DNA of 45,037 bases from Terriglobales bacterium (GCA_025451215.1 JANWKU010000092.1:1-45037); one strand, 5' to 3'. Numbered from the stretch's first letter, positions 9,384-18,019 are shown. Translations and numbers: made by a program. Notes: a model not told the origin generated them from the letters alone.

Positions 9384-10382
9384 CTACTGCACACGAATAT
9401 CTCCCGATCCCGTTTCCACATTCACCGGAACTCCGCCGCCCCGCACCTTGCCGCGAATCTCTTTTTTGCCAATGGTTCCCAGCACGGTGATCGGCTGGTT
9501 AACCGACAATTCTCCGGAACTTGTCCGCGCATCAAGATCGAAGCTGGCAGCGGTGGTAAGTTTTAAATGGACGTCGCCGGAGCCGGTATGCAACGTCCAT
9601 GCTCCCGTAGGATCTCCATCCACCTTGATTGTGCCGCTGCCCGTCTGCGCGTCTAGAGAGCCGCGCAGGATGTGGAGTTCCAAATCTCCCGATCCCGTGT
9701 GAGCACGCACGGAGCCAGCTGAAACTTGTTCCAGCGTTATGTTTCCGCTTCCCGTTTCACCTTCAAATCCGCCGGCAATTTGCACTGCGTGAATGGTTCC
9801 GCTGCCGGTCTTCGCGTGCAGGTTGCCTTTCACATCGTGGATTTCAACGTCGCCTGATCCAGCTTCCGCCCGCACCGAATCGCCAATATCAGAAACGGTC
9901 AGCCGTCCTGATCCCGAACCAACTTCAACCATTCCATGCAGCCCGTCAATTTGTTGGTCGCCGGAGCCGGTGTGGGAGTGCAATTGCGTGTTCTCAGGGA
10001 CCACAACCTCATAGCTGATGGAAACATTGTGGCGGAGTTCCGGATCATCAATGTGCCCAATCCGAATATCGTTGCCGCTCTGTTGGATGGGAGGGTTGGC
10101 TTCAAGTTTTTTTACTTTGTCTTCCGTCCCGGCGTCATCTCCCAACCAGCCCCCGGCACGGATGTGTCCGGTAATTTGTACTTGATCGCCGCTGCTTGTC
10201 CGCACATTCACATTGCCCGAACCGGTGGCGATGTCCAGATTCACCGCACCCGTAACAGAAATAATCCGCTGGAAAGAACCTTCGGAGGCGGCAAAAGCGT
10301 GAGCGCAAAGGGCAATTCCAAACAGTAAAACTGCGAGAGCGTATAGCCCGGCCCTGCTAAATTGATTTTTGTTTTTATTCAT
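9384..10382 (-). CDS. Secreted DUF4097-type beta-solenoid protein with TGSG repeats
   Basis: Signal peptide at about residues 1-32 (LYALAVLLFGIALCAHAFA). The rest contains about nine copies of an approximately 20-residue repeat marked by TGSG[DNT] (for example HTGSGDQQI, AGSGDVEIHD, ETGSGNITLEQ, ETGSGDIRV at the end). This is the pattern of DUF4097 and GIN-type putative adhesin domains, predicted to form a right-handed beta-solenoid in the periplasm or at the cell surface. Its start overlaps the stop of the upstream permease by 8 bases, and the second permease begins 24 bases after it, so it is clearly part of the exporter operon. A role as a periplasmic partner or cargo of the exporter is inference. 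Confidence 0.85.
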   Translation of the reverse strand: MNKNKNQFSRAGLYALAVLLFGIALCAHAFAASEGSFQRIISVTGAVNLDIATGSGNVNVRTSSGDQVQITGHIRAGGWLGDDAGTEDKVKKLEANPPIQQSGNDIRIGHIDDPELRHNVSISYEVVVPENTQLHSHTGSGDQQIDGLHGMVEVGSGSGRLTVSDIGDSVRAEAGSGDVEIHDVKGNLHAKTGSGTIHAVQIAGGFEGETGSGNITLEQVSAGSVRAHTGSGDLELHILRGSLDAQTGSGTIKVDGDPTGAWTLHTGSGDVHLKLTTAASFDLDARTSSGELSVNQPITVLGTIGKKEIRGKVRGGGVPVNVETGSGDIRVQ

Positions 10383-11628
10383 ATCGTAGTGACTCCACAG
10401 GCTGCATTTCCGCGGCGCGTTGCGCCGGATACATTCCCGCCGTAATTGTGATCAATGACAACGTAACCAGCGAGGCAATAATCGAGACCGGAGAAATAAT
10501 GGGATGTGGAACGATATCAGGCAAGGGAAGTTCCGCCAGCGCGATACAAGTTCCCACGCCAAACAAAAGCCCCAGCGCCCCGCTCACCACGGTCAGAATT
10601 ACAGATTCCGCGAAGAACTGCCGCAGGATGTCGCGCCGCGTGGCCCCGATCGCCTTGCGCACTCCAATCTCGCGCGTCCGCTCGGTGACCGATACCAGCA
10701 TGATGTTCATTACCCCGATGCCGCCCAGGCAGAGGGTGACAATGGCAACGCAGCCAAAGAAAATCGTGATGACATTAAAAATGTTCGCAATCAGCTTGGC
10801 CCCATCCATGGTGTCCCAGATGAATAGCGCGTCTTTGTCTGTTGCATCGAAGTGATGAGCGCGGCCCAGCACGCGGCGCACTTGGTCCACCGCCGCCTCG
10901 TGTCCCTCCGGATCGCCGACTTCAAAAACAATATCGTCCAAATATCCGCGCACGATCCCAGGTTTTGCCTGAGGAGGGAAGTCCCGCGCCACCGAAGAAT
11001 ACGGCGCATACAGGAAATCGTTGTCCGGTCCGTTGTAGTTGGAGTTCTGTTTCTTTTCCTGAAGCACCCCGACGACAATGTAGGGAACGCTCTTGACCAG
11101 GATCGTGGCTCCAAGCGCCGGCTGACCGCTGAAGAGCTGTTTGCGAGCGGCGTCGCCCAAAATAATCACGCGCCGGGAATTTTGCTCGTCGTCCGCGTTT
11201 ATGAGTCTGCCCTCGGAAAGAATCAGCGACCGGAACGATTGATAATCAGGCCACATGCCAACGACGCCGCGGTTAGCGGAATTGAACTGGCTGACCTCAG
11301 GCACCGTGGCCCGCACTTCCGGACTTATATATTTAATGAGATAGCATTCGTCGCGAATCAACCGCGCGTCATCAATGGTGAGAGGGATTTCACGGCCCGC
11401 CGCTAGCCCACCCACTTGAGAACTGGTGCGCCCACCCCAGACGATAACCAGGTCCTTGCCCAGGGTTTCCATTCGCTTTTTTTGGTCCACGCTGAAACCG
11501 CGCCCGAGGCCGACCAGAAGAATGACTGAGGCGATGCCCCACACGATGCCGAACATCGTGAGGAATATCCGCATTTTGTGCACCCGGAACGTCGCCAGCG
11601 CCTGCCGCAGGATTTCGGTGAAGTTCAT
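10375..11628 (-). CDS. MacB-type ABC transporter permease (FtsX superfamily), no ATPase domain
   Basis: Paralogue of the permease at 8104-9360, with the same plan: first helix near residues 22-45 (FLTMFGIVWGIASVILLV), a MacB periplasmic core to about residue 265, then three helices with TEREIGVRKAIGAT and the C-terminal AAEMQPVESLRYE. No ATP-binding domain is fused. It lies 26 bases after the adaptor gene and overlaps the following DUF4097 gene by 8 bases. The two permeases could form a heterodimer served by an ATPase encoded elsewhere (inference). Confidence 0.9.
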   Translation of the reverse strand: MNFTEILRQALATFRVHKMRIFLTMFGIVWGIASVILLVGLGRGFSVDQKKRMETLGKDLVIVWGGRTSSQVGGLAAGREIPLTIDDARLIRDECYLIKYISPEVRATVPEVSQFNSANRGVVGMWPDYQSFRSLILSEGRLINADDEQNSRRVIILGDAARKQLFSGQPALGATILVKSVPYIVVGVLQEKKQNSNYNGPDNDFLYAPYSSVARDFPPQAKPGIVRGYLDDIVFEVGDPEGHEAAVDQVRRVLGRAHHFDATDKDALFIWDTMDGAKLIANIFNVITIFFGCVAIVTLCLGGIGVMNIMLVSVTERTREIGVRKAIGATRRDILRQFFAESVILTVVSGALGLLFGVGTCIALAELPLPDIVPHPIISPVSIIASLVTLSLITITAGMYPAQRAAEMQPVESLRYE

Positions 11629-11654
11629 GAATCACCGCCTCGATTCTCTCGCTC

Positions 11655-12857
11655 CTACTGCAGTACCACTTGGTCGCCTTCCTTAAGGCCGGCCATGACT
11701 TGCGTTTTCGCACCATTGGAAATGCCGATTTCAACGGCGACTTTGCGCTTGCCGTCCTTCCCCTTCGGATCGGGTACTTCGACGGCAGCTTTCTTGTCCT
11801 TGTCGTAAATCAGCGCGCCTTCGGGAATTTGCAGCACGTTCTTTTTTTCCTGAAGAATGATTTCCGCATTGGCGGTCATCTCCGCCTTCAATTCCCCACC
11901 GGGATTGTTGATGGAAACGCGGACCTCGAACGTGGTGACGTTGTCTTTTTCCACGCCCATCGGCGAAATCTTGGTGACCTTGCCGTTGAACGTCTTGTCC
12001 TTGAAGGACTCCACTTTGATCCGCGCCGGCTGAGCCATGTAAACCTTGCCAATGTCGCTTTCATCCACCTTGCCCTGCACGTAAACTTCGCTCGTATCAC
12101 CCAGCGTCATCACCTGCGTGGCGCTCGAACCCAGCACAAGAATTGAACTGACCGCGTCGCCCATTTCCACATCGCGGGAAAGCACAACGCCGTCAATGGG
12201 AGACTCAATATCGGTGTAGCTTAATTGTTCTTCCAGTTGGGCGAGGTTAGCGCGGCTCTGCGCCACTTGCGCTTGTGCCTGCACCGCTTTTGCTTTCGAA
12301 ACTGTAAGCTGGGCTTTCGCGACGTTCTGCTTGTTCAAGGCAAGCTCATAATCTTTCTGAGCGTCGTCCAGGGCCGAGGCCGATACCACACCTTCTTTCG
12401 CCATGCTTTTTGCCCGTTCATAGGCGCGCGCGAGCAAGGGCACATCTGGGCTTTCCGCATCCACCTTGGCCCGTTCGAAATCGGCGGTCGCGCTAGTCTC
12501 GTTGGCTTCAGCGGCTTGCAATCCAGCTCTTCCTTGCTGCACTTCTGCTTCAATTTCGTCTTTATCCAGCTGCGCCAGAAGTTGGCCTTTTTTCACCTTG
12601 TCCCCGGCATCCACATAAAGCTTCTTAATAATGCCGCTGGCCTTGGATTTGACCTCGACTTTGGTGATAGGCTCAATTTTTCCTGTCGCCACCACGCTCT
12701 GCGCCAGGTCTCCGCGCTCCACCTTGCCCAGCTTTGAAGGATCAATCTTGGTGCTTCCGCTGGTCGCGGCAATCAGACCCACGGCGATCAAAATAACCAC
12801 CACCACCGCGATGCCGGCGTATATCCATCCTCTGCGCTTTTTCTTGTTACCGTTCAC
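11655..12857 (-). CDS. Periplasmic adaptor (MacA/HlyD-like membrane fusion protein)
   Basis: Membrane-anchored adaptor linking an inner-membrane ABC exporter to an outer-membrane channel. A basic N-terminus and one helix (about residues 9-30) are followed by a barrel-sandwich/lipoyl half motif (ATGKIEPITKVEVKSKASGIIKKL), a long alpha-hairpin rich in Ala, Gln and Lys (about 95-215), the second lipoyl half (DIESPIDGVVLSR) and beta-barrel and membrane-proximal domains. The start is a GTG at 12857 with AGGAGG five bases upstream; an ATG two bases earlier is in another frame and meets a stop at once. It is the first gene of the exporter operon. The length of 400 is typical. Confidence 0.9.
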   Translation of the reverse strand: MNGNKKKRRGWIYAGIAVVVVILIAVGLIAATSGSTKIDPSKLGKVERGDLAQSVVATGKIEPITKVEVKSKASGIIKKLYVDAGDKVKKGQLLAQLDKDEIEAEVQQGRAGLQAAEANETSATADFERAKVDAESPDVPLLARAYERAKSMAKEGVVSASALDDAQKDYELALNKQNVAKAQLTVSKAKAVQAQAQVAQSRANLAQLEEQLSYTDIESPIDGVVLSRDVEMGDAVSSILVLGSSATQVMTLGDTSEVYVQGKVDESDIGKVYMAQPARIKVESFKDKTFNGKVTKISPMGVEKDNVTTFEVRVSINNPGGELKAEMTANAEIILQEKKNVLQIPEGALIYDKDKKAAVEVPDPKGKDGKRKVAVEIGISNGAKTQVMAGLKEGDQVVLQ

Positions 12858-13229
12858 ATGCCCTCCTGCGGGCGCACTTTTCAGGCTGATCGGCCCTTCA
12901 CATAGTGCTTTACGAAAATACTTCCTGTTTGGTTCCTGGAATTCTGCTAGAGGATTTCATTTTCTAATACGCCTGCTCAGCAAACCTGCGTCTGAGGCCG
13001 ACTTGGGTTAGACGGACGACGCCCGAAACGGGAGCAAAAAATCTTAGGAAATCGAAACCTTTAGAAGAAAAATGTCTCCGGACGTTCAGGAGATCGCACC
13101 ATCATTCTACACGCTTGCTGTTGAATCTAAAGCGGCCAAAGGTCTTCGCCCCACCTCAAAATGGACCATTCCCGAACGCCTCTCTGCATGCTAGGACACG
13201 CTTCCCTAAGGTGTTAAAATCGCGGGTAA
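12858..13229. other. Divergent intergenic region between exporter operon and CNNM/CBS gene
   Basis: 372 bases with no supportable gene. It must hold the promoters of both flanking divergent transcription units. On the plus strand TTAAAAT (13214-13220) lies 9 bases before the ATG at 13230, without a ribosome binding site at normal spacing. No strong hairpin or repeat was seen here. Confidence 0.5.
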
Positions 13230-14600
13230 ATGATCGGTTCTGTACTGCTGCGGCTATTTGCCATCCTGTTGCTGGTGGCGGCGAACGCGTTTTTCGCGGC
13301 AGCAGAATTCGCTCTGGTCAGCATCCGCGAAACCCGCATCCAGCAATTGATTGATGCCCGCCGCATCGGCGCCCGCATCGTGCAGCGCCTCCACCGCAAT
13401 CTGGACGAAGTCGTCAACGGCGTTCAACTCGGCGTAACCATTGTGAGCTTGACCTTAGGCTGGGTCGGCGAGCCGCTCTTGGCCCAAATCATGCTTGGCC
13501 CGGTACGCGATGTGCCCCACGCCTCCATTTACGCCCATGGTATCGCCATTGCCGTCGCCTTTATCCTCATCACCTTCCTGCATGTAATTCTTGGAGAATT
13601 AGTTCCTAAATCGTTGGCATTGCAGCGTTCCGAGCAGGTGGCACTGGCGGTCGCCGCGCCCATGGATGTTTTTCTCACTCTCACCCGCCCTCTGATTTAT
13701 TTAATGAGCCGCTCTGCCGCGCTCGTGCTGCGCACATTTGGCTCCCGCAAACTTCGCCAGGGCCCGGTGCACTCTCCCGATGAATTGAAGTTGATCGTTA
13801 CCGCCAGCCGTCAATTGGGGCAGATACCCCCGGCTCAAGAAGAGATGATTCACAGCGCGCTCGAACTCGAAAACATTACCGCTCGCGAAGTCATGGTTCC
13901 CCGGCCCGACATCTTTTCACTTCCCGGCGACCTTACTCTTGACGAGGGTCTGGCCCGTATTGTCGAAGAGCAGCACTCCCGCATTCCCATTTACGATCCG
14001 CAAAGCGGCCCCGAGCACATCATCGGCGTTCTCTACGAAAAAGATCTAATGCGCTGGACGCGCCTGCGCCTTGCAACCGACCCCTCCCGTGGCATGATTT
14101 CCACCCGCATCGCCGGAATGAAAATCAACCAGATCATGCGCGAAATCCTCGTGGTCCCTGAAACCAAGGTGCTTTCCGAATTGCTCGAGGAATTTAAGCA
14201 GCGCAGACGGCACATGGCCATCGTTGTGGACGAATTTGGTTCGACTGCCGGCGTCATTACCGTGGAAGACATCCTGGAACAGTTGGTCGGAGAGATGGAA
14301 GACGAATTTGATGTCGCCCCGCCGGAGCAGCCCACCCTCGATGACAGCATCCTCGTCCTCGAGGGCTCGCTCAACATCCTCGACCTGGAAGCCCAGTACG
14401 AAATGTCATTGCCGCATGACGCCGGCTTTGAAACCCTGGCGGGCTTCGTCCTCGCCCACCTGCAAAAAATCCCGGAGACAGGCGAGTCATTTGAGTTCGA
14501 AGGCCATCGCTTCACCGTTTCAGAAATGGACGGCTACCGCATCGCCAAAGTCAAAGTGGAAAAGCTCCAGCCCGCCACCGCCTCGCAAGCGGGAGCCTAA
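13230..14600 (+). CDS. CNNM/CBS-domain hemolysin-like transporter (HlyC/CorC family)
   Basis: Integral membrane protein of the CNNM/CorC group, associated in other organisms with Mg2+/Co2+ efflux; older annotations call it hemolysin-related. A CNNM (DUF21) transmembrane domain fills about residues 1-195, starting with AANAFFAAAEFALVSIRETRI. A CBS pair (about 215-335) follows, with EVMVPRPDIFSL and IVVDEFGSTAGVITVEDILEQLVGE. The CorC_HlyC C-terminal domain (about 355-445) contains GFETLAGFVLAHL. Length 456 is normal. It is alone on the plus strand between the exporter operon and a repeat-rich gap. The start is supported by the hydrophobic N-terminus and the close TTAAAAT signal, which suggests a leaderless message. 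Confidence 0.92.
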   Translation: MIGSVLLRLFAILLLVAANAFFAAAEFALVSIRETRIQQLIDARRIGARIVQRLHRNLDEVVNGVQLGVTIVSLTLGWVGEPLLAQIMLGPVRDVPHASIYAHGIAIAVAFILITFLHVILGELVPKSLALQRSEQVALAVAAPMDVFLTLTRPLIYLMSRSAALVLRTFGSRKLRQGPVHSPDELKLIVTASRQLGQIPPAQEEMIHSALELENITAREVMVPRPDIFSLPGDLTLDEGLARIVEEQHSRIPIYDPQSGPEHIIGVLYEKDLMRWTRLRLATDPSRGMISTRIAGMKINQIMREILVVPETKVLSELLEEFKQRRRHMAIVVDEFGSTAGVITVEDILEQLVGEMEDEFDVAPPEQPTLDDSILVLEGSLNILDLEAQYEMSLPHDAGFETLAGFVLAHLQKIPETGESFEFEGHRFTVSEMDGYRIAKVKVEKLQPATASQAGA

Positions 14601-14622
14601 GATTTTCACCGCGTAAAAAGTT

Positions 14623-14757
14623 GTCATCTTGGGTAAAGCGAAGAGCCTGAATCAAAGTAAATTTGTCATCCTGAGCAAAGCGATCCCTATCACAACTCCG
14701 CCCCTCACCCATGTCATCCCGACCCCGAGCGCCAGCGAGGGCGGAGGGACCCTACGA
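14623..14757 (+). repeat. Cluster of GTCATCC-type modular repeats
   Basis: Three degenerate units start at 14623 (GTCATCTTGGGTAAAGCGAA), 14665 (GTCATCCTGAGCAAAGCGA) and 14713 (GTCATCCCGAC, ending GGAGGGACCCTACGA). The third shares its two end boxes with the units at 16900 and 24879 but has a different middle (GAGCGCCAGCGAGG). No gene is present in the 389-base gap 14601-14989. Confidence 0.75.
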
Positions 14758-14832
14758 CCGCCGCCAGTATCTTTGCTGCAAAAGAGCATGACTCTCCCAG
14801 CAAGTACATTCCCTCGACCCGGTTTAGGGAAG

Positions 14833-14852
14833 GGCACGACTTTAGTCGTGCC
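14833..14852. repeat. Perfect 9-bp hairpin in intergenic repeat region
   Basis: GGCACGACT at 14833-14841 pairs perfectly with AGTCGTGCC at 14844-14852. No T tract follows, so it looks like a palindromic repeat module and not a terminator. It lies about 140 bases before the dppB-like gene. Confidence 0.55.
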
Positions 14853-14989
14853 GCTCACGACCCATAGCACTGCGGCTTTAGCTGAGGGACCGCCGGAAGA
14901 GATGTTCCTTCCCGTACATAGCCCCACGAAACGATTCTAATTACACTTTTCTCAACATGATGTTTACGCGACAAAGGCAACGCGCCTGA

Positions 14990-15907
14990 ATGTTCCGCTA
15001 CCTCAGCACCCGAGTGCTGTACACACTGCCGGTCATCTGGCTGGTAGTCTCCATCGTTTTCTTCCTAATCCACCTCGTCCCGGGCGACCCCGTTCTGCAA
15101 ATGCTCGGAGAAAACGCGCCCGCCTCTGACGTACAAGCCACGCGCCACGCTTACGGCCTCGATGCGCCCATCCACGTTCAATACATCCGATATTGGGAAG
15201 GCGTGCTGCACGGCAACCTCGGCCCATCGCTCCGCTTCAACCAAAGCGTGACGAGTCTGATCGCCGAGCGCTATCCCTTCACCTTGCAGCTGACCCTAGC
15301 CGCTCTTTTCGTGGCCATCGTGCTTTCCATCCCAGCCGGAATCCGCTCCGCCCGCCGCCGCGACCACTGGGACGACCGCACGTTAAGCGTCGTCAGCCTT
15401 TTCGGACTATCATTCCCCAACTTCGCCCTCGGCCCCATCCTGATTCTGCTGGTCTCCATCAAGCTCGGATGGCTTCCGGTTTCAGGCGCAGGATCATTCG
15501 CGCACCTAATCCTGCCCGCCATCACCATGGGCAGCGCCCTCGCCGCGATTCTCACCCGCATGGTGCGCACTTCCATGCTGGAAGAGTTAGGGCAGGACTA
15601 CATTCGCACGGCGCGAGCTAAGGGATTGCCAGAGCGCGTTGTGGTATATCGCCACGCTCTGCGCAACGCCATGGTCCCAGTGCTCACCGTCCTCGGCCTG
15701 CAATTCGGCGCCTTGCTCACCGGAACCATCGTGACGGAAACTATTTTCTCCTGGCCAGGAATCGGCCGCCTCACCATCCAGGCCATCGGCAACCGAGATT
15801 ACTATCTGGTGCAGGGCTGCATCCTGGCCATTGGCTTGACCTACATTGCCGTGAATTTTCTAACCGATCTCATGTACTCGATTGCCAACCCGAGGATCCG
15901 GCAATAG
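14990..15907 (+). CDS. Peptide/nickel-type ABC transporter permease, DppB/OppB family
   Basis: Inner-membrane permease of a dipeptide/oligopeptide (or nickel) uptake system. It starts with the family signature (LYTLPVIWLVVSIVFFLIHLVPGDP), has about six membrane helices and carries the EAA loop (ELGQDYIRTARAKGL) that docks the ATPase. It ends with a final helix and LMYSIANPRIRQ. Length 305 is typical. The dppC-like gene begins two bases after its stop. Unusually, neither the substrate-binding protein nor the two ATPases are adjacent. The substrate cannot be told from the permease. Confidence 0.92.
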   Translation: MFRYLSTRVLYTLPVIWLVVSIVFFLIHLVPGDPVLQMLGENAPASDVQATRHAYGLDAPIHVQYIRYWEGVLHGNLGPSLRFNQSVTSLIAERYPFTLQLTLAALFVAIVLSIPAGIRSARRRDHWDDRTLSVVSLFGLSFPNFALGPILILLVSIKLGWLPVSGAGSFAHLILPAITMGSALAAILTRMVRTSMLEELGQDYIRTARAKGLPERVVVYRHALRNAMVPVLTVLGLQFGALLTGTIVTETIFSWPGIGRLTIQAIGNRDYYLVQGCILAIGLTYIAVNFLTDLMYSIANPRIRQ

Positions 15908-15909
15908 CC

Positions 15910-16767
15910 ATGGCCACCCTCTCCATCTCGCTACCCCGCGCCGCCCGTCGCAATCCGCTGGCGACCATCGGCGTTCTGCTCGTGCTCATGTTCACGCTCT
16001 TTGCTCTGTTCGCTCCCTGGATCGCCCCACAGGACCCCGCCCACCTTGACCTTGCCATCCGGCTCTCTCCGCCCTCAGCCGCCCACTGGTGCGGCACCGA
16101 CGAACTGGGCCGCGACATCCTCTCCCGCCTCATCTACGGATCGCAGGTTTCCATGCTCGTAGGTAGTTCGGTCGTTGCCGCATCGCTGGCCATCGGCCTC
16201 ATCATCGGTTCGCTCGCCGGATACTACGGCGGACGCCTCGACCGCTTCATCAACGTCGTAGTCATGAACGCGTTCATGTCGTTCCCAGCGATCCTCATCG
16301 CCATCGCATTCATCGCCTTTCGCGGGCCGGGTGTTTTCAACCTGATTTTCGCGCTCTCCCTCGGAGGCTGGGTTGGCTACGCGCGCCTGGTTCGCGCACA
16401 GGTGCTTGCCGCTCGCGAACGCGAATTCGTGGAAGCCGCGCGCGCATTAGGCGCAAGCGATACCCGCATCATCCTGGTGCACATCTTTCCCAACATCATT
16501 CAACCCATCATCGTGCAAGCCGCCATCGGAATGGCGGGCGCCATACTCGCGGAAGCCACCATGAGCTTCCTCGGCCTCGGCGTTCCTCCGCCGACCGCAA
16601 GCTGGGGCGCAATGCTCAACGACGGACGCTCCCATCTCTTCGACGCCCCGCATCTAATGTTATTCCCCGCGCTGGCGGTGATGCTAGCCGTGCTGGCCTT
16701 CAACTTCATCGGAGACGCCCTCCGCGACTTCCTAGACCCCCGCTCCCGCATCGAAGCCGGATTCTGA
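15910..16767 (+). CDS. Peptide/nickel-type ABC transporter permease, DppC/OppC family
   Basis: Second permease of the same importer. The N-terminal OppC_N segment (NPLATIGVLLVLMFTLFALFAPWIAPQ) is followed by GTDELGRDILSRLIYGSQVS, a DppC hallmark. The EAA loop is REREFVEAARALGASD, and the end is FIGDALRDFLDPR. About six membrane helices. It starts two bases after the dppB-like stop, so the pair is translationally linked. No ATPase or binding protein follows; the next 366 bases are repeats. Confidence 0.92.
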   Translation: MATLSISLPRAARRNPLATIGVLLVLMFTLFALFAPWIAPQDPAHLDLAIRLSPPSAAHWCGTDELGRDILSRLIYGSQVSMLVGSSVVAASLAIGLIIGSLAGYYGGRLDRFINVVVMNAFMSFPAILIAIAFIAFRGPGVFNLIFALSLGGWVGYARLVRAQVLAAREREFVEAARALGASDTRIILVHIFPNIIQPIIVQAAIGMAGAILAEATMSFLGLGVPPPTASWGAMLNDGRSHLFDAPHLMLFPALAVMLAVLAFNFIGDALRDFLDPRSRIEAGF

Positions 16768-16821
16768 TCCTAGTGTGGCGCAGACACTCCTGCCCGCGTG
16801 CGCTTCCAGCTTGATGAATTT

Positions 16822-17083
16822 GTCATCCTGAGCGAAGCGAAGGACCTATGTAATCCTTTCAGCCAAGCGCGAGCTCAATAATCATCTCTCATGCTGAATC
16901 CATGTCATCCCGACGTTGAGCGAAGCGAAGACGGAGGGACCCTACGACCGCCTCAAGCATCATTGCCGCGAAAAAGACTACAACCGTCTCGTCCCCGCAT
17001 CATCAACCTCTGCCAATCTGAGCGAAGCGAAAACCTATGTGATTTTTCTTGTCATTCCGAGGAGCGAGAGCGACGAGGAATCT
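16822..17083 (+). repeat. Cluster of GTCATCC-type modular repeats
   Basis: Four units: 16822-16850 (GTCATCCTGAGCGAAGCGAA then GGACCTATG), 16900-16947, 17017-17040 (TCTGAGCGAAGCGAAAACC) and 17051-17083 (GTCATTCCGAGGAGCGAGAG). The 16900 unit is repeated in inverted orientation at 24879-24926 with one mismatch in 48. The 366-base gap 16768-17133 holds these repeats and no gene. Confidence 0.8.
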
Positions 17084-17116
17084 GCTCTTCCCCAGCTCCC
17101 TGCATAATCCTTAATT

Positions 17117-17122
17117 TACAAT
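17117..17122 (+). promoter_or_regulatory. -10-like hexamer upstream of the amidotransferase gene
   Basis: TACAAT (within TTTACAAT) lies 11 bases before the ATG at 17134, with no purine-rich ribosome binding site between. It suggests a very short or absent leader. Confidence 0.35.
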
Positions 17123-17133
17123 GACATCATTCC

Positions 17134-17841
17134 ATGATTACCCGCCCCCGCATAGCCATCCCCGTACCCCACTCAAGCGATCCAAAATACGCAGAGCGCG
17201 CCCTCCCGCAATACGAACACGGAATCACTGCCAGCGGAGGTGAAGCCGTTCGCATTCCGCTCGATAAACTGCCTGCGGAAGTGATGAAGCTAATTGACAC
17301 CTGCCAAGCCGTCCTGCTCCCCGGCAGCCCCGCCGACGTTGATCCCGCGAAATACGACCAGCCAAAGCACGAAAAGACCGAAAAGCCCGACCCCGCGCGC
17401 GACACCGTGGACGAACTGCTTTTGCAGGACGCCTACAACATGCGCAAGCCAATCTTCGGAATCTGCTACGGTTTGCAGATTTTGAACGTGTATCGCTCCG
17501 GCACGCTCGTCCAGCACATCGAGTCGAACGTAAATCACGAGGCCGGACGCAACGTCCCCATCGCTCACCAGGCCGCCATCGAACCCAATTCAGAATTGGC
17601 GCAGATTGTGGGCAGGGAAGAATTGCTGGTCAATTCCAGCCACCATCAATCCGCCGAAAAAGTCGGCGACGGCCTGCGAATCGTTGCTCGCTGTCCGGCC
17701 GACGGCATCATCGAAGCCATCGAAGGCACGAACCCCGATCATTTCGTTCTTGCGGTGCAGTGGCACCCCGAACGTTCCTTCGACGGTGATCCCGCTTCGC
17801 AAAAGGTTTTCGCAGCCCTCATCGAAGCCGCTCGCGGTTGA
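17134..17841 (+). CDS. Class I glutamine amidotransferase-like hydrolase (peptidase C26, PuuD-like)
   Basis: Hydrolase of the gamma-glutamyl-gamma-aminobutyrate hydrolase group, which cleaves gamma-glutamyl amide bonds. The nucleophile elbow GICYGLQ places Cys111; the His-Glu pair is His211 and Glu213 in VQWHPERS. LLPGSPADVDP and AHQAAI are also family features. Length 235 is slightly short for PuuD (about 254). No polyamine-catabolism genes are adjacent, so the exact substrate is not known. It stands alone between two repeat-bearing gaps. Confidence 0.88.
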   Translation: MITRPRIAIPVPHSSDPKYAERALPQYEHGITASGGEAVRIPLDKLPAEVMKLIDTCQAVLLPGSPADVDPAKYDQPKHEKTEKPDPARDTVDELLLQDAYNMRKPIFGICYGLQILNVYRSGTLVQHIESNVNHEAGRNVPIAHQAAIEPNSELAQIVGREELLVNSSHHQSAEKVGDGLRIVARCPADGIIEAIEGTNPDHFVLAVQWHPERSFDGDPASQKVFAALIEAARG

Positions 17842-17927
17842 TCTGCTCATATGGCACCGAGTCGGGCCCGCCTGAAGCGATATGAAAGGAGCCCGGCGAT
17901 GACGGAAATACCCGCTCACATTGCCCA

Positions 17928-18006
17928 GTGCCGCAGGCACGGAATGCGAAAGCCCGGCACGTAAGTGCCGGGGATCGAACATAAATAAACAGAGTCCCGC
18001 AGGGAC
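17928..18006. repeat. Three-hairpin repeat module
   Basis: Three short perfect hairpins in a row: GTGCC-gca-GGCAC (17928-17940), CCCGGCAC-gtaa-GTGCCGGG (17953-17972) and GTCCC-gca-GGGAC (17994-18006). The CCCGGCAC/GTGCCGGG stem recurs at 41000-41019 with a different loop, and the NCC-gca-GGN type recurs at 40227 and 40975. This defines a second repeat family distinct from the GTCATCC type. Located between two convergent genes. Confidence 0.7.
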
Positions 18007-18019
18007 GACACCTAAGTGC

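Noticed and set aside
10375-11628. Calling the two permeases full MacB
   Set aside because: Both lack the N-terminal ABC ATPase domain (no Walker A or ABC signature), so only the permease part is claimed.
11670-12737. Plus-strand open frames opposite the adaptor gene (158 and 170 aa)
   Set aside because: Antisense of a well-supported MacA-like gene; Phe/His/Leu-rich shadow composition.
14601-14989. CRISPR-like array in repeat-rich gaps
   Set aside because: Units are few, unevenly spaced and degenerate, with no constant repeat/spacer alternation and no cas genes.
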